From contig BMAT01013986.1 in the NCBI GenBank assembly GCA_019649035.1, positions 69,960 through 93,778 on the forward strand: a DNA stretch of 23,819 nt. Reading direction: 5' to 3'. Shown here piece by piece: positions 19,189 through 23,819 of this stretch. A program made the position numbers and the translations under genes. Source of the DNA: Elysia marginata. Lineage: Eukaryota; Mollusca; Gastropoda; Plakobranchidae. The notes under the pieces were generated by a model that did no database searches, was not told where the DNA came from, and saw only the letters and a list, made by a program, of their open reading frames with translations. Positions within the stretch are counted from its first letter, which is position 1. Every line of letters begins with the position of its first letter.

Positions 19189-19495
19189 TCTCTCTTTCTT
19201 TTTCTCTCTCTCTTACTCTCTCTTTCTTTTTCTCTCTCTCTTTATAAATCTCTCTCTCTTTCTTTTTTGCTCTCTCTCTTTCTTTCTCTCTCTTACTCTC
19301 TCTTTCTTTTTCTCTCTCTCTTTCTCTCTCTTTCTTTTTCTCTCTCTCTTTATAAATCTCTCTCTCTTTCTTTTTTTTGCTCTCTCTATCTCTTTGCTCT
19401 CTCTCTATCTTTCTCTCTCTCCTTCCCTCTCTCTCTATCTCTTTTTCCATTTCTTCCTCTTTCTATCTCTCTCGCTCTGTCTGTCTGTTTGCACC
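19051..19495 (+). repeat. (CT)n tract with higher-order duplication
   Basis: About 445 bp of CT/CTTT units. Non-CT landmarks show larger repeats inside: TTTATAAATC occurs at 19241 and 19349 (108 bp apart), with matching flanks including TTTTTTGCTCTCTC, and TCTTTTTCTCTCTCCCTTGT occurs at 19071 and 19121 (50 bp apart). The frames are Leu/Ser-rich on plus and Glu/Arg/Lys-rich on minus and are compositional. Confidence 0.9.
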
Positions 19496-19838
19496 AAACA
19501 TTATCTTCTTCTACATGTACGTTATTTATTTCCCCCTACCTATATTTCTTCATCTCTACTCTACCCTACGCCAACCCTAATGATATGGATGTTGGGAATC
19601 TTTTATCTTAGCCAAAACGCAGCTACTAAACCTTTTTTTTTCGTCTTTTGATCTACATTGTAAATATAAAAAAAAAACTACTCCAGCATCATTATAATGG
19701 TTAACGATTTGTTGCATGAGGCCAGAGAAATGTTGGAATATGGATGAAACTTGTACATTTAGTGTAAGTTCATTTTAGCATAAATAATCCACTTATAAAG
19801 TAAGATTTTCATATTCCGTCATTGAGAAGGGGGTTAGT
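19496..19838. other. Anonymous spacer
   Basis: No feature recognised. Confidence 0.4.
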
Positions 19839-19844
19839 TTGTCC

Positions 19845-19930
19845 TCTGGAGTGGATGCCATGAAGTCAAGCTGATGATTTGTGAAACTTTGTGTCCATCT
19901 GAGTGGACGCCATGAAGTTGAAGATTGGTT
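19845..19930 (+). repeat. Degenerate 52-bp duplication
   Basis: GAGTGGATGCCATGAAGTCAAG (first 20 bases at 19849-19868) is matched by GAGTGGACGCCATGAAGTTG at 19901-19920. The offset is 52 bp; the sequence between is only weakly similar. Confidence 0.6.
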
Positions 19931-20180
19931 TTCGTTTCAGTAATCTAGCTTTCAAAATGGTATGCACATGTTTAATATTAAAATGGAAGAGTAGGTTCCT
20001 CTTGCTTGCCAGAGGTAAAAAGTGGTATCGCAAGATTGCACTTGTGAAACAAAACTATTTATTTTCGTAAGGGGTAAATTATGGTAGTCCTGAAAAAACT
20101 TGAAGCAACGGAGAAAATTTTATGCAATATATAATATTTTGATGGAAGTTCAGTAGCAAAACGGTTCAAAACATGTCCAT
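19931..20180. other. Anonymous spacer
   Basis: No feature recognised. Confidence 0.4.
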
Positions 20181-20186
20181 ACTGTT

Positions 20187-20480
20187 ATGAGAACTTTCCG
20201 ACTTCCGACTGATACGGTCTTGTTTCGAGACATCTCCCGCTCTTACTCCCTCTCTATGTCTCTTCACTCCCTCTGCCTGCCACTCCACGGAGGGTTACTC
20301 CACTCGAGACGTCTCGTGATGGACATCTCTCGCCCAAACGCTGTTGACTCTGGTCCACTGTTATCCTCAATTTTACCTAGACACGGTCGGACTAATGGGT
20401 GCTTGACCACTGCCCAGTTCTAGCCTTCGCCGGACAGTCTGAACAGAGATGTCCACTCCATCGACCCTCCACCACCACGG
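20187..20480. other. GC-richer block with palindromes, origin unclear
   Basis: Distinctly richer in C and G than its flanks. It holds a perfect 12-bp palindrome CGAGACGTCTCG (20305-20316) and a 10-bp inverted pair GGACATCTCT/AGAGATGTCC (20321-20330 and 20445-20454). A 78-codon plus-strand frame spans 20187-20423 but has no recognisable motif. It may be an unrecognised repeat fragment or a diverged exon. Confidence 0.35.
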
Positions 20481-20739
20481 AATGATCATTAGAAAATCTT
20501 ACAAGAACGCACTTTTCCGTCTCCATATAAATAATGTCTAGAGCTAAGGGGGTGTTAAGAAACCGAAAAAAGGTATATCTAAAGTTAAGGATTTGGACGC
20601 TTCTCTACTTCGGCTGGTAAGTTTTACGTCGTGCAGGTTCTTAACGATGGTTATAGACGCGGGTAAAAGTAGAAATATTTTTCAGTTGTCAGGGTTAGCG
20701 AGATTTAATTAGTTATAACAATACTATCAATGCCAGCAC

Positions 20740-20740
<1 letters not shown>

Positions 20741-20792
<52 letters not shown>

Positions 20793-20800
20793 CTCTCGCT
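20741..20800 (+). repeat. (CT)n microsatellite
   Basis: Pure TC dinucleotides to about 20786, ending in CGCTGTCTCGCTG. Confidence 0.95.
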
Positions 20801-21337
20801 GACACAAACCTTTGAAGAAACCTAGTACTATGTGCGGAGTCAGATTAAAAAGGTTCTAACTGCAATGGATTTTAGATACAGATGGAACCTTTTTACTCTT
20901 AGCCTGCGAATGTATTTGAAGTGATAAGGTGTCCAGAAAACACATTATCTGACAGAGCCAACACCAACAAGGAAATGGTAACATTGTCTGTGATTTCAGT
21001 TCCTGCGTACACAGCGGTATTTAAAATGTTTGCCGGAACTCTAAAAAAAAAAAAAAGCCACAGAGCAAGGGCGGGCAGATATCTTTTTCGTCCATACCCA
21101 TTTCATACAGACTTTGTCAGACCAGAGCTAAGATCTTCCATATCGTGTGTTCTGTCATTGTTCCATGTGACATTCCGTAAATCTGCCAGTAGTGCAAATG
21201 TTTAGAAATTAATACGATATTTTTTTTTATTTTGAAAAGTTGCCCTGTTCTTATTTCTAAAAAGATGTATCGGCCAAATTATGTATTAGCTGCAGTAAAA
21301 ACAACAAATGATGCATTTACAACTTGGCTTGACAGTT
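20801..21337. other. Anonymous; unremarkable open frame
   Basis: A plus-strand frame at 20921-21205 (94 codons) has mixed composition but no recognisable domain, and it crosses an A13 run, where real exons rarely go. I do not call a gene. Confidence 0.3.
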
Positions 21338-21637
21338 TCAATTTTGAAGTATCGAAAATCGCCCATATGTTTCATCTCCTGCAAATCTGCCAAATCTGTC
21401 TTTAACTTCGGCATGGACTCTCGATTTACGCGTGAGCGTAGTGATAGAAAGGTGTGTAAAAAGGATTTCCCTTAAATTCAACGTCCATCTCTCGAAGCGA
21501 TACTCGAGCCTAGCCCGCAACCACTCAGTATAATAATTGACGGTGACTAAAACTACGGGGCAAATCGACTCAATCAACTTGAAGTCTTTTTGCAATTTCA
21601 TGACCATTTTCCAGACTGCCTGTGTGGACCATAGCAC
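21338..21637 (-). other. Unrecognised 99-codon open frame of balanced composition
   Basis: This minus-strand frame is one of the few here not explained by low-complexity DNA. The C-terminal half is basic and contains TLTRKSRVHAEVKDRFGRFA. I recognise no family, signal peptide or membrane segment. Chance, an exon or a decayed transposon protein are all possible, and length alone does not support a gene. Confidence 0.2.
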
Positions 21638-21639
21638 TG

Positions 21640-22730
21640 AGGTTATGTTTCTTACTACCTTTAGTCTACCTCACCTCTAAACACATCTCTAATTTTTTTT
21701 TTGTTTAAGTATATAAACTGAACATTTTTATATTTATAATACTTTTATCTTTAAAAAATAAGCGTGTTTGCAGAATGCTGATGGCTTCGTGTTCTCAACT
21801 CTTAACCTAGTTGGTGCCGGAACTACTTTAGGTCAAGTCCAACCCAACATTATCAGTTTCCAGGAAAATATAACTTTAAGCCTAGTTCTTCCAACAACTA
21901 ATTCACATTCACCGTACCATTCAGTTTGATGTACATGTAAATTTTTCTCCAGACTTCCTGCACTTTTCACACGTACAGCCAGCTCAGCTGAGTCACAACT
22001 AGTTTTATGCAATGATCCAATATATTCATGTAGGCGAGCCCAGTGGGTTTGTATCGATAGATTGATCGATTAATTGATTAATTGATTTCTGTGTGCTTTA
22101 GCGAACATGCATTTCAATAGCCCACTCTAATTGAGGTATTATCGATACATGATCGGGGACGAGAGGAAAATTGTTTCAACATTGTCAACCTAATTGAGGT
22201 CCTTAAGCGAGCTTTTGTTCCGTCGTCAATGGAAGTGGTTGAAGCTGTAAATGAACAGTTCCTTGATAGCTAGGCTAACTTGACCCACTTATAGAATGGT
22301 TCACAAGAGGTAATGAAAAGCTATTAGTTCAGTTAAAAAGGAATTTCTTAACTTTCGGCAGAGAATCTGCTTCAAAAAGTGCAGCGATCTAGCACAGTAA
22401 TTCGATCTTAACTTCATTATGTAATCAAGATTTTATTTTAGTTCAGTATCTGGCCAAGGAAGGAAATGTCTTGCTACCAGCCCAAATGTGTCGGATGTTC
22501 CATTATTTACATAATTATGCGTTGTTATTCTGTACAGGGCTTTCATCCAGCTTTCTAAACCTTGAAAATGGGTGAAATTATCCAAGACGTTTATGCTTCT
22601 TTTGTCATGAAATAAAGAGCAGCATTGACTAACTATGATTAAACTTTAAGATAGCCGACGTTTTTTGGAATAGTCAAAAAACAAAAGAATAAAATTGTTA
22701 TCTATTCTCAAGGCCGTATCACTATCAGGC
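21640..22730. other. Anonymous spacer
   Basis: No gene recognised. A short ATTGATTA-type repeat lies at about 22057-22088, and CTAATTGAGGT occurs near 22127 and 22190. Confidence 0.4.
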
Positions 22731-22732
22731 AG

Positions 22733-22800
22733 TTGGCCAGCGAGGTTTTGAACTCGCGCTCTAAAAATCTAAGGCCTGCCAATATATGGCCTCAAGAGTC
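22733..22800 (-). mobile_element. Very degraded tRNA-like element
   Basis: The minus strand contains AGAGCGCGAGTTCAAAACC, with a B-box-like GAGTTCAAAACC (22744-22755). Only a poor A box (TTAGATTTTTAG) lies upstream of it, and the spacing is too short. Confidence 0.3.
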
Positions 22801-23819
22801 ATTGATCAAGAAGTTGGCAACTCTCTTACTTACATACATGCAAGCTATAGGTTTGATTTGTGACTGGTCAACGAAGTGTCGTGTTGATAAAAGAGCATCA
22901 ATGATAGGTCAAGGTTCACAGATCAATAGCTAATGAAGACACTGGTGGCTAGGGTTGCATTCTGGACATGAAGCTTTGTTACCACATTTTTGAGGATCAT
23001 GAAAAAAAAAACATATCAAAGAGTTTCAAATGAAGAATGACAAGGCGCATCAGAATATAAAGTTCTCTCGCTGAACTTCGAATTTGTGAAAGATTTTACT
23101 CACCTGATCTTTTATTGTAAGAAACAAAATTATTTTGACGACATTATTTTTTCCGATTTTATTCTGCCGCCCCTGTACATTTAATTAAAGGATACAATTT
23201 TTTGTTAAGGCGAACAGGGTCTATGTCAATTTCCTGCAAAATGATATATTGATTCTATTGTTACTTTATCGACTCAATGTTAGATCCGTTCAACATTAGC
23301 ACAGAAAAATACAAATTTAACACGAAATTTGATGACCTCCAGTCACCCCTCCATCTGACATTCTGGATAAGCTAGAGAACATAAAACTTATAAACAAAGT
23401 CAGCATGGCAAAGACTTTACACAACTTTTCGGCCTGGCGAGTTTTGTCGATTCTATCCGTATCGAGAATGTATGGAGTGCCTCCCTCGCGACTCAATTGA
23501 AGCGTAGTGTTATAACCGAAGTTTAAATAAATTCACGCCCAGGAACAAAAAGACGACGATTTATTGACCAAACCCATTTCACACCAAGTACTTGCCCTAC
23601 CAAATAACTTAACATAGAAAAGGCAAATGGGAAAAAAAATAGTCTCGGCATCTTTTTTTTTTCTTTTGTTTCTCTTTTCTTGTTATTCTCTTGGTGCAGC
23701 TTGCCGTGGAACGAGAAGAAAATGTTTAAAAAGAGTCATAACCGAAAACATTGGGAAAAAAACCTAAGGAAAAAAACCGTGGAATTAGAAACTCTAATGT
23801 AAGGGGAATCAACTCTAGA
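22801..23819. other. Anonymous AT-rich DNA to the window end
   Basis: No gene, repeat border or RNA-like element recognised. A short poly-T/CT run lies near 23650-23690. Confidence 0.4.

Noticed and set aside
19019-19651. 210-codon Leu/Ser frame and its Glu/Arg-rich reverse frame
   Set aside because: By-product of the (CT)n tract.

Overview
This window looks like intergenic DNA from an animal nuclear genome. It is AT-rich, full of long microsatellites and tRNA-derived SINE sequences, and contains an assembly gap of 43 N. I found no intact protein gene. Nearly all the longer open frames are by-products of repeats: (ACT)n reads as poly-Thr, Leu or Val, (CT)n as Leu/Ser, (AAT)n as poly-Ile/Tyr, and GATA as Tyr-Leu-Ser-Ile. 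A mollusc, perhaps a gastropod, fits the style of the SINEs and the recurring AAAGGGAGA/TTCCCTT motifs. That placement rests on recollection and is not proven here.

Layout: 1-228 holds a 57-bp (19-codon) in-frame tandem repeat that runs off the left edge. 495-801 is a minus-strand SINE, followed by a two-unit tandem duplication of about 776 bp (845-2397). 2783-2951 is a small pogo/Tc1-like inverted-repeat element. 2590-3592 is pyrimidine-rich and ends in (CT)n/(CTCG)n. 4047-4129 folds into a hairpin the size of a pre-miRNA. 4785-5217 is a second copy of the first SINE, between 63-bp direct repeats. 5734-6075 is (ACT)n with a (CCT)n block. From 6.1 to 10.3 kb the DNA is mostly anonymous, with a 40-bp tandem repeat, a degraded tRNA-like element and a purine-rich tract. 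10.3-11.3 kb holds several GATA arrays and the N gap. 11.5-12.25 kb is pyrimidine-rich.

The region 13.9-15.5 kb is dense in mobile-element remains: a tRNA-like head, a 560-bp (ACT)n array, a decayed LINE reverse transcriptase fragment (minus strand), another tRNA-like head and a 292-bp foldback element. At 16.74-16.95 kb a CpG-rich patch carries two ETS-type sites, a well-placed ATG, a short hydrophobic reading frame and a possible splice donor. It is the best, though still weak, candidate for the start of a gene. 17.84-18.40 kb is (AAT)n. 19.05-19.49 kb is (CT)n with higher-order structure. 19.5-23.8 kb is mostly anonymous, with a short (CT)n and two unrecognised open frames of mixed composition.

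Nothing here works together as a pathway. The window records repeat turnover, and I saw no convincing new molecular system. The items most worth checking are the hairpin at 4047-4129, the very long duplication flanking the SINE at 4849, the foldback at 15220-15511 and the candidate first exon near 16.9 kb.
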